A DNA stretch of 64,000 nt from Nocardia rhizosphaerihabitans (lineage in GTDB: Bacteria; Actinomycetota; Actinomycetes; Mycobacteriales; Mycobacteriaceae): positions 1 to 64,000 of the forward strand of contig NZ_BMNE01000015.1 of NCBI RefSeq assembly GCF_014646295.1. Direction: 5' to 3'. The position numbers and the translations under genes were made by a program. The notes below the pieces were generated by a model. It ran no database searches. It was given only the letters and a program-made list of their open reading frames with translations, and was not told where the DNA came from. This document shows positions 42,825 through 51,268 of this stretch, piece by piece. The stretch's first letter is position 1; each line of letters opens with the position of its first letter.

Positions 42825-42854
42825 TACTCGTAGACGTATATTCGTAGACGAGTA
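42825..42854. promoter_or_regulatory. Candidate PadR operator
   Basis: TACTCGT at 42825-42831 and ACGAGTA at 42848-42854 are a perfect inverted repeat with 16 bases between them. Inside, TCGTAGACG occurs twice as a direct repeat (42828-42836 and 42842-42850). The right arm touches the AAGGAGG ribosome site of the padR gene, so a bound protein would block transcription and possibly hide the start region. Confidence 0.7.
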
Positions 42855-42865
42855 AGGAGGTGGGC

Positions 42866-43507
42866 ATGGCTACGAAGCGCAAGGTGAACAATCTGCTCGC
42901 GCTCGCCGTGCTGTCGGTGATCGTGCAGCGGCCGATGCACCGATACGAGATCGCCGCCACCCTGCGTGCCCATGGCAAAGACAAGGACATGGACATCAAG
43001 TGGGGTTCGCTCTACACGGTCGTCCAGAACATGGCCAAGGCCGGTTTCCTCGAAGTCGTCGGCAGTGAACGCGACGGCGCCCGCCCCGAGCGGGTGATCT
43101 ACCGGATCACCGATGCCGGGCGCGCCGAGATGGCCGACTGGACCAGGGAACTGCTGGCCTCGCCCGAACCCGAACAGCACCGGTTCACCGCGGGATTGTC
43201 GATCCTGGCTGTGCTTCCGCCCGACGAGGTGGTCGAGCTGCTCGGCATCCGGATCGCCGCGCTCGAGCAGGCCGTCGAGCGCGCGAAGACCGATCTCACC
43301 GCGCTGGCAGGCACGCTGCCCCGGCTGTTCCTCGTCGAGACCGAATTCGGCATCGCGATGCTGGAAGCCGAAGCGCGGTGGGCGCGCTCGCTGCGTGACG
43401 AACTACGCGCGGGCACCTTCGAAGGCCTCGAGATGTGGCGGCAGTGGCATGCCGATGGCATGCCCGCCGACCGGATTCCCGAATTCGGCGAAAGGGGCAA
43501 CGACTAG
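42866..43507 (+). CDS. PadR family transcriptional regulator
   Basis: A 213-residue regulator. The PadR winged helix covers residues about 8-90: NNLLALAVLSVIVQRPMHRYEIAATLRAHGKDKDMDIKWGSLYTVVQNMAKAGFLEVV and PERVIYRITDAGRAEMADWTRELL. A helical dimerisation region follows (LEQAVERAKTDLTALAGTLPRLF and WARSLRDEL). The start is ATG 42866 because AAGGAGG ends five bases upstream; GTG 42860 would lie inside the ribosome site. It lies 160 bp before an FAD monooxygenase on the same strand that it probably controls. Confidence 0.92.
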   Translation: MATKRKVNNLLALAVLSVIVQRPMHRYEIAATLRAHGKDKDMDIKWGSLYTVVQNMAKAGFLEVVGSERDGARPERVIYRITDAGRAEMADWTRELLASPEPEQHRFTAGLSILAVLPPDEVVELLGIRIAALEQAVERAKTDLTALAGTLPRLFLVETEFGIAMLEAEARWARSLRDELRAGTFEGLEMWRQWHADGMPADRIPEFGERGND

Positions 43508-43667
43508 AACTCGCTCCCGAAAAGACCCGGACCCGGTGGTGTGCGGCAACACCCCACCGAGTCCGAGAACCGTCCCGACACCGTGCTCACACGCATGCGC
43601 ACCCGGCTACGAGGCTGGCAACCACAGGATAGCCCGGGTGACGCAGACACAGATCTGGAGATCACTC

Positions 43668-44879
43668 ATGTCCATAACCCGTTCCGCCTTGGTCATCGGC
43701 GGTGGCATCGCCGGACCCGTCGCTGCCACCGCCCTGCGGCGGGCAGGCATCGACGCCCATGTCTACGAGGCCTATTCCGGGCCGTCCGACGGCATCGGCT
43801 CCGGGCTCGCACTCGCCCCCAACGGGGTCGCGGCCCTCGACATCATCGGCGCGGGCGACGCGGTGCGCGGGATCGCACTGCCCGTCCAAGGCATGCGGCT
43901 GGCCGTCGGCGGCCGCGAACACATCCTGCCGGTGCTGGCCGATCAGCCGCCGCTGCAGGTCGTCGATCGCGGTGAGCTGCACCGCACGCTGCACGATTAC
44001 GCGGTCGCCGCGGGAGTGCCGTTCACCTACGACAAGCGCCTGATGCGCGTCGACGAGCACGCCGACGGCGTGACCGCGCACTTCACCGACGGCTCGACCG
44101 CGTCCGCCGACATCCTCGTCGGCTGCGACGGCATCCGGTCCACCGTCCGCAGCCTGATCGACCCGGCCGCACCCGGCCCCGACTACACCGGCATGCTCGG
44201 CTTCGGCGCCCTGGTCGAGTGCGAGCTCGACCTGCCCGCCGACACCATGGTGTTCGCCTTCGGCGCCAAGGCCTACTACCTGTACTGGCAGCACGCCGAC
44301 GGTCGCGTGGCCTGGGGCGCGAATCTGCCAAGCAAGCAGTACTACTCGCTGACCGAGGCCCGCGCGGTCCCGGCCGAACACTGGTTGCGGGTGCTGCGCG
44401 AGACCTACGCGCCCGACACCCCGGGTGGCGAGTTCGCCCGCCGCACCACCGCCGAGAACCTGGAGATCACCGGCGCGCTGCACATCATGCCGCCGGTGCC
44501 GCACTGGCACCGCGACCGGATGGTGCTGGTCGGCGATGCGGTGCACGCGCCGTCGAACAGCTCCGGTCAGGGCGCGTCGCTGGCGATCGAGAGCGCCGTG
44601 CAGCTGGCCCGCTGCCTGCGCGATATCGACACCCCGACCGCGGCCTTCGCGGCCTACGAGCAGCTGCGGCGAAGCAGAGTGGAGGGCATCGCGGCGCGCG
44701 CGGCGAAGGTCAACCACAGCAAGACGCCGGGCCCGTTCGCCCGCAAGATCATGAACGCGATGATGCCGCTGATGGTCAAGACGGTGATGAACCCGGAGAA
44801 GACGATGGGCGCCGAACGCCGCTACCGCATCGACTGGGACGCACCGGTGCAGCGGGAGCTGGTGGCCTCCACCCTGTGA
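43668..44879 (+). CDS. FAD-dependent monooxygenase
   Basis: A 403-residue aromatic-hydroxylase-type flavoprotein. The FAD dinucleotide motif is ALVIGGGIAGPVAATALRRAG, ending in an acidic residue at VYEAY. The DG motif is ILVGCDGIRSTVRSLI and the second FAD motif is MVLVGDAVHAPSNSSGQGASLAIES. These are the three marks of the PHBH/class A family, which includes salicylate, zeaxanthin and antibiotic hydroxylases; the substrate is not resolved. It follows padR. The start ATG 43668 has CTGGAGATCACTC upstream. A terminator hairpin lies just past the stop. Confidence 0.9.
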   Translation: MSITRSALVIGGGIAGPVAATALRRAGIDAHVYEAYSGPSDGIGSGLALAPNGVAALDIIGAGDAVRGIALPVQGMRLAVGGREHILPVLADQPPLQVVDRGELHRTLHDYAVAAGVPFTYDKRLMRVDEHADGVTAHFTDGSTASADILVGCDGIRSTVRSLIDPAAPGPDYTGMLGFGALVECELDLPADTMVFAFGAKAYYLYWQHADGRVAWGANLPSKQYYSLTEARAVPAEHWLRVLRETYAPDTPGGEFARRTTAENLEITGALHIMPPVPHWHRDRMVLVGDAVHAPSNSSGQGASLAIESAVQLARCLRDIDTPTAAFAAYEQLRRSRVEGIAARAAKVNHSKTPGPFARKIMNAMMPLMVKTVMNPEKTMGAERRYRIDWDAPVQRELVASTL

Positions 44880-44885
44880 TCCCCA

Positions 44886-44915
44886 GCCCCTCGGCCGTCA
44901 CCCCGGCCGAGGGGC
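44886..44915 (+). terminator. Hairpin terminator
   Basis: GCCCCTCGGCC at 44886-44896 pairs perfectly with GGCCGAGGGGC at 44905-44915 around an eight-base loop. It lies 6 bases after the monooxygenase stop, before the convergent regulator pseudogene. Confidence 0.7.
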
Positions 44916-44941
44916 CCGTCGGGGGTAGGGATAGCGACAGC

Positions 44942-45557
44942 CTATGGATCGGAGAGCTCAGGGTCGGCGCGCAGCCGGAGGATGCGGGCGGTCTCCGGGT
45001 CGGCGGGCAGGAACGCCTCGAGGTGGAGTTCGGCGATGGTGATATCGGTCGCGGTGGCGAAGGAGGTGCGGGTGGTGATCAGACGCAGGTCGCCGTCGTC
45101 GGTGCGCAGGTGCAGGGGGACGGCGAAGCCGACGTGGTCGGGGCCGGGGCGGTGGCCGGCAGATAGCCGGACAGTTCCGCGATCAGTTCGTCGAGAACCG
45201 GGTCGGGGGTGTGGGCCGCGCGACCAGCGCCGGGTACGGCAGGTGACCGTCGAGGACCGCGCTGAGCGCCTCGCGCACCGGTGCCAATTCCGGTGCGGCC
45301 AGCTCGCTTTCGGGGAACACCGGGGCGAAGCCCGCGGCCGGCAGCAGGTTGTTGCGGTCGCGCAACGTCAGCTCGAGCGACTCGGCCAGGCGAACCACCA
45401 TCGTGCGGCCCGGCTGTGACCTGCCCTGTTCGAGGAAGCTCAGGTAGCGCTGGCTCGTCTCGGCGCGAATCGCCAGATCGAGCTGACCGACCCGGCGCAG
45501 CGTGCGCCAGTGCCGCAGTCGCGGGCCGAAGGCGGTGGTGGACAGCGCGGTCGTCAT
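44942..45557 (-). pseudogene. Decayed XRE/MmyB-type transcriptional regulator
   Basis: The first 115 codons, from ATG 45557, encode a good N-terminus of the helix-turn-helix regulators with a C-terminal MmyB domain (FGPRLRHWRTLRRVGQLDLAIRAETSQRYLSFLEQGRS to DGHLPYPALVARP). After VARP (near 45210) the frame fails and ends at 45183. A different frame resumes with PDPVLDELIAELSGYLPA, and near 45145 one base is missing, after which a third frame gives VGFAVPLHLRTDDGDLRLITT to EAFLPADPETARIL and a TAG stop at 44942. About 55-60 family residues are absent at the first break. The gene is therefore interrupted by a deletion plus a frameshift. Confidence 0.85.
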
Positions 45558-45601
45558 GGGCCGAGTCAACCGTGCGGCGGTACCGCGGTGAACGCCGGCG
45601 A

Positions 45602-46342
45602 CTACCTGCGGTCGGGCGCTGCCGGCACGGTGGTGGTTTCGGTGGGCTGATCGACGGGGGAGGGGGCGCGGTACACCCAGGCGAACACGGTGACGCACAG
45701 GGTCAGCCAGAACAGGCCGAAGATCCAGCCCGCGAGGACGTCGGTGAACCAGTGCACGCCCAGGTAGACCCGGGACAGGCCGACCGCGATCGGGAACACC
45801 GCCGCGAATACGGTGGCGGCCACCCGGACCGTGGCGTGGCGGAGGCTGGGGATCACGGTGAGCGCGACGATGCCGACCACCACTGTGGTGCCGAGGGTGT
45901 GGCCCGACGGATAGGACAGGCTCGGCTCGACGACGAGGCGGGTCAGCTCGGGTGGCCGGTGCCTGCCGACGATCCGCTTGACCACGAAGACGAGCACCCC
46001 CGCCCCCGCCGAGGTCACGGCGACCAGCACCGCGGTCGGCCAATTGCGCCGCCAGGCGAACCAGGTGACGGTGAGCGTCGCGAGGATCGTCATCGACAGG
46101 GTGTCGCCCAGATCGGTGACCACCCGGGCGATCGAGGTCAGTGGTTCGCCACGGTGGGCGATCATCCAGTCGAGTACCCGCGGGTCGATTCGGATGATGC
46201 CCGCGTCGTCATTGACCTGCCAGGTGAGCGCGGCGACGAGGACCGCGGCGGTGGCGATCAGCGTCACCGCGAGCGGCAGCCGCCGGCCGAGCGCGGACCA
46301 TGCGACATCATCGGACGGGGGTCTTCCAGAGGCAGTCGGCAT
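45602..46342 (-). CDS. PAP2 family phosphatase
   Basis: A 246-residue membrane protein with about six segments. The three phosphatase motifs are complete: KRIVGRHRPPE (K-x6-RP), YPSGHTLGTT (PSGH) and SRVYLGVHWFTDVLAGW (SR-x5-H-x3-D). Such enzymes remove phosphate from lipid substrates such as phosphatidate or undecaprenyl diphosphate on the outer membrane face; the substrate is not resolved. ATG 46342 is used; longer readings have no membrane-protein character. It lies downstream of a small gene and an HNH nuclease on the same strand. Confidence 0.9.
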   Translation of the reverse strand: MPTASGRPPSDDVAWSALGRRLPLAVTLIATAAVLVAALTWQVNDDAGIIRIDPRVLDWMIAHRGEPLTSIARVVTDLGDTLSMTILATLTVTWFAWRRNWPTAVLVAVTSAGAGVLVFVVKRIVGRHRPPELTRLVVEPSLSYPSGHTLGTTVVVGIVALTVIPSLRHATVRVAATVFAAVFPIAVGLSRVYLGVHWFTDVLAGWIFGLFWLTLCVTVFAWVYRAPSPVDQPTETTTVPAAPDRR

Positions 46343-46368
46343 AACTACCAGATTGCCAGCCCGCGGGC

Positions 46369-46593
46369 TCAGGCTTCGAAGACCACCGTGTTCCCGGCGA
46401 CATCGCGGGTGCCCGCGACCTTCTTGATCGCCTTCACCAGGTCGGCGACGCTGTCCCACACGCGTGGGGGTTCGGCCTCGATGTTGCCGATGGTGTACCA
46501 GGTGTCGGTACCGCGGTAGCGGACGAGGCCCTTGCCCGAATCATCGAGCATGACATCGAGCTCGCCGGACACCGTCCCTTCCTCTTCGGTCAT
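46369..46593 (-). CDS. Small acidic hypothetical protein
   Basis: A 74-residue protein with pI on the acidic side in its first half (MTEEEGTVSGELDVMLDDSGKG) and a compact alpha/beta pattern: GLVRYRGTDTWYTIGN, then PPRVWDSVADLVKAIKKVAG and NTVVFEA. I do not recognise a family. It starts 35 bases after the HNH nuclease gene on the same strand. The upstream sequence stays in frame and protein-like (SETIEITAESAV) back to an ATA codon that overlaps the nuclease stop, but no usual start codon exists there, so ATG 46593 is used. Confidence 0.68.
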   Translation of the reverse strand: MTEEEGTVSGELDVMLDDSGKGLVRYRGTDTWYTIGNIEAEPPRVWDSVADLVKAIKKVAGTRDVAGNTVVFEA

Positions 46594-46628
46594 GACGGCG
46601 CTCTCGGCGGTGATCTCGATCGTCTCGC

Positions 46629-47414
46629 TTATGTGAACTCTCCTCGGCGGAGGCAGTCGTCGACTGCGGTGCGCAACGCGGCGTGCTCGGCGGTATCAAC
46701 GGTCAGCGCGTACTTTATCTTGACCTTCACGTAATGCTCGACATAGGCGCACCGGAAATTGCCGGGCGGCAAGTAGTTCGCGGGGTCCTGATCGCCCTTG
46801 GAGCGGTTGGCCGACGGGTCGGCGGCGACCAGGTTCAGCGAATCGTTGGCGATGCGGCGGCGGGTGTCCTCGTCGCGGTCGGCGGCGCCGGAGCGCCACG
46901 CCTCGGCCAGCGCGACGATGTGCTCGGCGTCGACCTTGGCCGGGTCGGTGATGAACTTGTACGGCCCGAGCTGCCCGGTCTTCTTGTCGACGAAACCGTA
47001 GCGGTCCTGCCAGCCCGCGCCGGCGGGAATCTTCAGCTCGCAGGTCTTGGGGTCGAGGGTGACCTTGCCGGTGGCGTCGCGCAGCATCATCACCTCGCGG
47101 CTGGTGCACTTGGTGTACTGCGCGAGGTCGCCGCCGAAGCCGTGCTCGGGCTTGTTGGTGTCCCAGTGCGGGAACTTCTCCCTGGTGTAGCCCGTCATCG
47201 CGCCTTCCTTGGCGACGACGAGTTTGCCTACCAGATCGCCGATCTCCTTGCCCGACACCGTCGCGGCGTTGGCCGGACCGGGTCCGGGCGCGGTGGGATC
47301 CACCTTGTCCAGCAGCGAATTCGCCACGGTCACGACGACGGCGAGACAGATCGCCGCGGCGAGGGCGAGCAGGGCCCGGCCCAGAGGAGAGCCACTGATC
47401 GAGGACCACTTCAT
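46629..47414 (-). CDS. Exported HNH endonuclease family protein (DUF1524)
   Basis: A 261-residue protein with an N-terminal membrane segment (LGRALLALAAAICLAVVVTVANSLL, about 10-34) acting as anchor or signal. The HNH core is KVDAEHIVALAEAWRSGA and SLNLVAADPSANRSKGDQDPANYLPP, with DAEH as the metal/catalytic part and the N-x-x-K pattern later. Cys residues in KCTSREVMM, KTCELK, FRCAY and DDCLRR suit disulfides in an exported protein. Proteins of this type are frequent in actinobacteria; substrates are not established. ATG 47414 is used; ATG 47429 and GTG 47456 are possible. Confidence 0.88.
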   Translation of the reverse strand: MKWSSISGSPLGRALLALAAAICLAVVVTVANSLLDKVDPTAPGPGPANAATVSGKEIGDLVGKLVVAKEGAMTGYTREKFPHWDTNKPEHGFGGDLAQYTKCTSREVMMLRDATGKVTLDPKTCELKIPAGAGWQDRYGFVDKKTGQLGPYKFITDPAKVDAEHIVALAEAWRSGAADRDEDTRRRIANDSLNLVAADPSANRSKGDQDPANYLPPGNFRCAYVEHYVKVKIKYALTVDTAEHAALRTAVDDCLRRGEFT

Positions 47415-47681
47415 GCCCGTACCACCCATATGCCTTCGTCGAAAATGAACCGGCACAACCTAACGGCCGCACGCGGTGTCGTAACTGATTGTCGGCTATG
47501 ACCTTCCGCACACGACAGTGCAAAGGAATTGCGGCTCAATAGCGTTCACCTATCGACGGAGGTGACCGGCGGAAACGTCGCGTAAACCGGTAGTGACGCA
47601 GATCACCGCGAATCCCTGTCGACGTCGGTCGGTTCCCCGTGTCCAAGCCAGGGAAGGATCATTCACCGAAAGGAACCGGCC

Positions 47682-48545
47682 ATGCCGACCGTCGACGTCA
47701 TCGACTCGTTCATCTCCTACAGCGACGCGGGTGCCGATACCCGACCCGTCGTCTTCCTGCACGGCAACCCGACCAGCTCGCACCTGTGGCGCAATGTGCT
47801 GCCGGTCGTGCGCGAACACGCGCGCTGCCTGGCGCCCGACCTGATCGGCATGGGCGCCTCCGGCAAACCCGACATCGCCTACCGCCTCGGCGATCACGCG
47901 CGCTACCTCGACGCCTGGTTCGACGCACTCGAGCTGACCGACCCGATTCTGGTCGGCCACGACTGGGGCGGCACCCTGGCCATGGACTTCGCCGCCCGTC
48001 ATCCCGGGCGGGTCGCGGGCATCGCCGTCATCGAGACCTTCCTGCGCCCGCTGACCTGGTCGGAGCTGCCCGCCCGCTCGGCCGAGATGTTCCGCCTGTT
48101 CCGCTCTCCCGCAGGCGAACAAGCCGTGCTGAACGAGAACAAATTCATCGAGTACAACCTGCCGACCCTGGTGCCCGCGCTCAGCGAGGCCGATCTCGAC
48201 GCCTACCGCGCCCCGTATCCCACCCCTGCCTCGCGGGCCCCGATGCTGGCCTGGGCCAGGGAATTCCCGCTCGACGGTGAGCCCGCCGACGTGGTGGCCA
48301 GGGTGAACGCCTATGGAGAGTGGATGGCGGCGAGCGCGGGCGTGCCGAAGCTGCTGATGACGGTGGAACCGGCCGTGGGGCTCGGCAGCGCCGAGGTGAT
48401 CGAGTGGGCGGCGCGGACATTCGCCGACATCGAGGTCGAATCGGTCGGTCCCGGCTCGCATCACGCGCCCGAGGACCAGCCGGAGGCGATCGCGAAATCC
48501 GTCGCGGGATGGCTGCACCGGCACGGGCTGCTCGACCGGGCATGA
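47682..48545 (+). CDS. Haloalkane dehalogenase-like alpha/beta hydrolase
   Basis: A 287-residue hydrolase. HGNPTSSHLWRNVLPVV carries the oxyanion/halide Asn of haloalkane dehalogenases, VGHDWGGTLAMDFAARHP has Asp as nucleophile with the adjacent halide-binding Trp, and VIETFLRP supplies a Glu where DhaA/LinB enzymes have theirs. The catalytic His lies in VGPGSHHAPEDQPEAI. The set fits the HLD-II group, though substrates of such homologues are often unknown. A GAAAGGAACC ribosome site precedes ATG 47682. The stop overlaps the start of an ECF sigma factor (ATGA), an unusual pairing. Confidence 0.88.
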   Translation: MPTVDVIDSFISYSDAGADTRPVVFLHGNPTSSHLWRNVLPVVREHARCLAPDLIGMGASGKPDIAYRLGDHARYLDAWFDALELTDPILVGHDWGGTLAMDFAARHPGRVAGIAVIETFLRPLTWSELPARSAEMFRLFRSPAGEQAVLNENKFIEYNLPTLVPALSEADLDAYRAPYPTPASRAPMLAWAREFPLDGEPADVVARVNAYGEWMAASAGVPKLLMTVEPAVGLGSAEVIEWAARTFADIEVESVGPGSHHAPEDQPEAIAKSVAGWLHRHGLLDRA

Positions 48546-49396
48546 CCGGCGACAATGGCGGGATGGAGACCGAGGAGGCCCGATTGGTGGCCCGCGCCGT
48601 CGACGGCGACAAGGCGGCGCTGGCCGAGGTGATCGGGCAATTGCAGGATCCCCTGTACCGCTTGGCCTTGCGGATGACCGGCCGCCCGGCCGACGCCGAG
48701 GACGCGGTGCAGGAGATCCTGATCCGGGTCGTCACCCGGCTGTCCACGTGGCGCGGCGAAGCCAAGCTGCTCACCTGGGCCTACCGGGTCGGCGCCAACT
48801 ATCTGATCTCGCAGCACCGGCGTTCGGCCGCCGAGAACGCGCAGCTCAGTCTCGACGATTTCGGCGCGAGCCTGCTCGACGGACTGGCCACCGAGGACTA
48901 CCGCGGTCCCGAAGCCGCGCTGCTCACCGAGGAGGTCCGGCTCAGCTGCACCCAGGCGGTGCTGCAGTGCCTGAGTCGCGACGAGCGGGTCGCCTTCGTC
49001 CTCGGTGACCTGTTCGGGCTCTCGGCGCCCGAGGCGGCCTGGGTGCTCGACATCACTCCGGCCGCGTATCAAAAGCGCTGGGAGCGGGCCAAACAGCGAC
49101 TCGGCGCGTTCCTGCGCGACTCCTGCGGACTGGTGAACCAGGCGGCGCCGTGCCGGTGCGCCCGCCGGGTGGTCAGGGCGAGCGAGCTCGGGCGGATCGA
49201 TGTCGCGAAACCCGCCTATACGAAACACGCTGTGCGGCAGGGTGGTCGCACGGTCGCGGCGGCGGCGCAGGAGCTGAGCCGGCTGCGGGACGCGGCCGCC
49301 GTCCTCGCCGCGCACCCGGATTACGCGGCGCCGCAGGAGAAGATCGCGGCGATCACCGCACTGGTTGGCTCCGGCCGGTTTTCGCTGCTCGACTGA
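48542..49396 (+). CDS. ECF-type RNA polymerase sigma factor with C-terminal CRC extension
   Basis: A 284-residue factor. Region 2 is LQDPLYRLALRMTGRPADAEDAVQEILIRVVTRLSTWRGEAKLLTWAYRVGANYL; region 4 is CLSRDERVAFVLGDLFGLSAPEAAWVLDITPAAYQKRWERAKQRL. About 105 further residues include CGLVNQAAPCRCARRV, a cluster of three Cys that could bind metal, then helices. Extended ECFs of this kind sense signals through their own tail instead of a separate anti-sigma, and no anti-sigma gene is adjacent. The ATG 48542 overlaps the dehalogenase stop; ATG 48563 is an alternative. Confidence 0.88.
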   Translation: MTGDNGGMETEEARLVARAVDGDKAALAEVIGQLQDPLYRLALRMTGRPADAEDAVQEILIRVVTRLSTWRGEAKLLTWAYRVGANYLISQHRRSAAENAQLSLDDFGASLLDGLATEDYRGPEAALLTEEVRLSCTQAVLQCLSRDERVAFVLGDLFGLSAPEAAWVLDITPAAYQKRWERAKQRLGAFLRDSCGLVNQAAPCRCARRVVRASELGRIDVAKPAYTKHAVRQGGRTVAAAAQELSRLRDAAAVLAAHPDYAAPQEKIAAITALVGSGRFSLLD

Positions 49397-49400
49397 GGGG

Positions 49401-50051
49401 TCAGTCGGGCAGCGAGCCGGTCTCCGGCGGAATGCCGGTGTCCAGGAAGCGGATCAGCCGGGCGATCCGGGCGGTGTGGTCGACGCAGCGCTGGAACTGG
49501 CTACCGAGCAGGGCCAGATCGATCGCCGCGCCCGCGTCCGTCTCGGTCGTGGCCAGCACCGTGCGCAGCTGTTTGCACAGCACGTCCATGGACTCGGCGG
49601 TGGTGCCGTCGTCGGCGACGAAGCGGCCGGTCGCGACCGAAGCGCCAACTCGGGCAACACATTCGGCGGCCAAGGTGCCCATCGCCACCAGCTCGGCGAT
49701 GACCGGCGCCGCCGCCACCGCGCGCGGATGGGCGCGATACACGTACTGGCCCGCGGTCTCGGTGCGCCTGCCGATGCGGGAGAGTTCGCCTGCGATCTGG
49801 ATCGCGGTGACCACGTGGCGTAGGTCGCGCGCGACGGGCGCCTGCAGGGCCAGCAGCGCCATGGTGCGGTTCTCGCAGGCGGCGAACATCTGCTGTAGCT
49901 GTTCGTCGAGGGCGAAGACCTCGTAGGTCGCGGTCAGGTCGGCGCCTGCCAGCGCCTCGGTGATCCGCTCCGTCGCATCATGAGCCAGGCGCGACATCAG
50001 GGTGAGATCGTTGGACAGGGCAACGAGCTCGAGGGTGAACTGGGTCCGCAC
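49401..50051 (-). CDS. phoU: Phosphate signalling protein PhoU
   Basis: A 216-residue all-helical protein made of two three-helix repeats. The first holds LVALSNDLTLMSRLAHDATERITEAL and VFALDEQLQQMFAACENRTMALLALQAPVARDLRHVVTAIQIAGELSRIGR; the second repeats the pattern in MGTLAAECVARVG to FQRCVDHTARIARLIRFL. E-x-x-x-D metal-binding positions are present in part. PhoU normally restrains PhoR and the Pst transporter; neither is encoded here. GTG 50051 starts the family N-terminus VRTQFTLEL. It is convergent with the sigma-factor gene, 4 bp apart. Confidence 0.9.
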   Translation of the reverse strand: MRTQFTLELVALSNDLTLMSRLAHDATERITEALAGADLTATYEVFALDEQLQQMFAACENRTMALLALQAPVARDLRHVVTAIQIAGELSRIGRRTETAGQYVYRAHPRAVAAAPVIAELVAMGTLAAECVARVGASVATGRFVADDGTTAESMDVLCKQLRTVLATTETDAGAAIDLALLGSQFQRCVDHTARIARLIRFLDTGIPPETGSLPD

Positions 50052-50153
50052 GGGCTGAATTGTTCCCCATCGAGGCGTTTCGGGGAATCCAACCGGTGAT
50101 CTTCGCGGCCGCGTATCCGGGTGCACTCGCGCGCAGCTGGGACGATGGAGATC

Positions 50154-51248
50154 ATGATTGCCGCCCTGAGGACCAGATGGACCCTGTACATCCCGATATT
50201 CGCCGCCCTCGTGCTCGCCGCTACCTGGGGGCGAGACGTACCGGGAGTCGTCGTGGTGCTGGTCGACATCGCGCTGGTCGGTGCGGTGCTGGCCGCGGTC
50301 TTCCACGCGGAGGTGGTCGCGCACCGGGTCGGTGAACCGTTCGGCGCGCTGGTGCTGGCGGTGGCCGTCACCGTGATCGAAGTGGCGCTGATCGTGACGA
50401 TGATGATCTCCGGAGGCGACAAGGCGGCGTCACTTGCCCGTGACACCGTCTTCGCCGCGGTGATGATCACCTGTAACGGCATCTTCGGTCTGGTGCTGCT
50501 CGTCGGCGCGCTGCGCAGGCGGGTCGCGGTGTTCAACTCCGAGGGCACCGGCGCCGCGCTGGCCACCGTCGCGACCCTGGCGACGCTGAGCCTGGTGCTG
50601 CCCACCTTCACCACCAGCAAGCCGGGCCCGGAGTTCTCGCCGGCGCAACTGGCCTTCGCCGCGGTCGCCTCGCTGGCCCTGTACCTGCTGTTCGTGATGG
50701 TGCAGACGGTGCGCCACCCCGACGACTTCCTCCCGGTGGAGGAGGCGGGCGCGGTCGACGACGCCGACACCGGCCACGACACCGCGCCGTCCACCCGGAC
50801 CGCCGTGATCAGCCTTGCGCTGTTGGTGCTGGCGCTGATCTGCGTGGTCGGGCTGGCGAAGGTGGTCTCGCCCGCGCTGGAGCGTGGCGTTGCCGCGGCC
50901 GGTCTGCCGCCCTCGGCGGTCGGCGTGGCGATCGCCATGCTCGTGCTGCTGCCCGAGACGCTGGCCGCGTTCAACTCCGCGCGCCGCAACCAGGTGCAGA
51001 TCGGCCTGAACCTGGCGCTCGGCTCGGCCATGGCCAGTATCGGCCTCACCATTCCGGTGATCGCCCTGGCAACCATCTGGCTCAGCGGTCCGCTGGTGCT
51101 CGGTCTCGGCGCCACCCAGATGGTGCTGCTCGCGCTGACCGTCGTGGTCGGCACGCTGACCATCGTGCCCGGCCGCGCGACCCTGCTGCAGGGTGGTGTT
51201 CACCTGGCGTTGTTCGCGGCTTTCGTGTTCCTGGCCGCAAGCCCGTAG
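50154..51248 (+). CDS. Calcium:proton antiporter (CaCA superfamily)
   Basis: A 364-residue protein with 11 membrane segments in two homologous halves. The alpha-1 repeat is HRVGEPFGALVLAVAVTVIEVALIV and the alpha-2 repeat is MLVLLPETLAAFNSARRNQVQIGLNLALGSAMASIGLTIP; each carries the acidic residue needed for cation exchange. A short acidic loop (EEAGAVDDADTGHD) splits the halves. It resembles ChaA. ATG 50154 follows TGGAG; ATG 50145 is an alternative. It is the last gene before the mce leader region. Confidence 0.9.
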   Translation: MIAALRTRWTLYIPIFAALVLAATWGRDVPGVVVVLVDIALVGAVLAAVFHAEVVAHRVGEPFGALVLAVAVTVIEVALIVTMMISGGDKAASLARDTVFAAVMITCNGIFGLVLLVGALRRRVAVFNSEGTGAALATVATLATLSLVLPTFTTSKPGPEFSPAQLAFAAVASLALYLLFVMVQTVRHPDDFLPVEEAGAVDDADTGHDTAPSTRTAVISLALLVLALICVVGLAKVVSPALERGVAAAGLPPSAVGVAIAMLVLLPETLAAFNSARRNQVQIGLNLALGSAMASIGLTIPVIALATIWLSGPLVLGLGATQMVLLALTVVVGTLTIVPGRATLLQGGVHLALFAAFVFLAASP

Positions 51249-51268
51249 CTGGAGTGTTGCGGATCACA

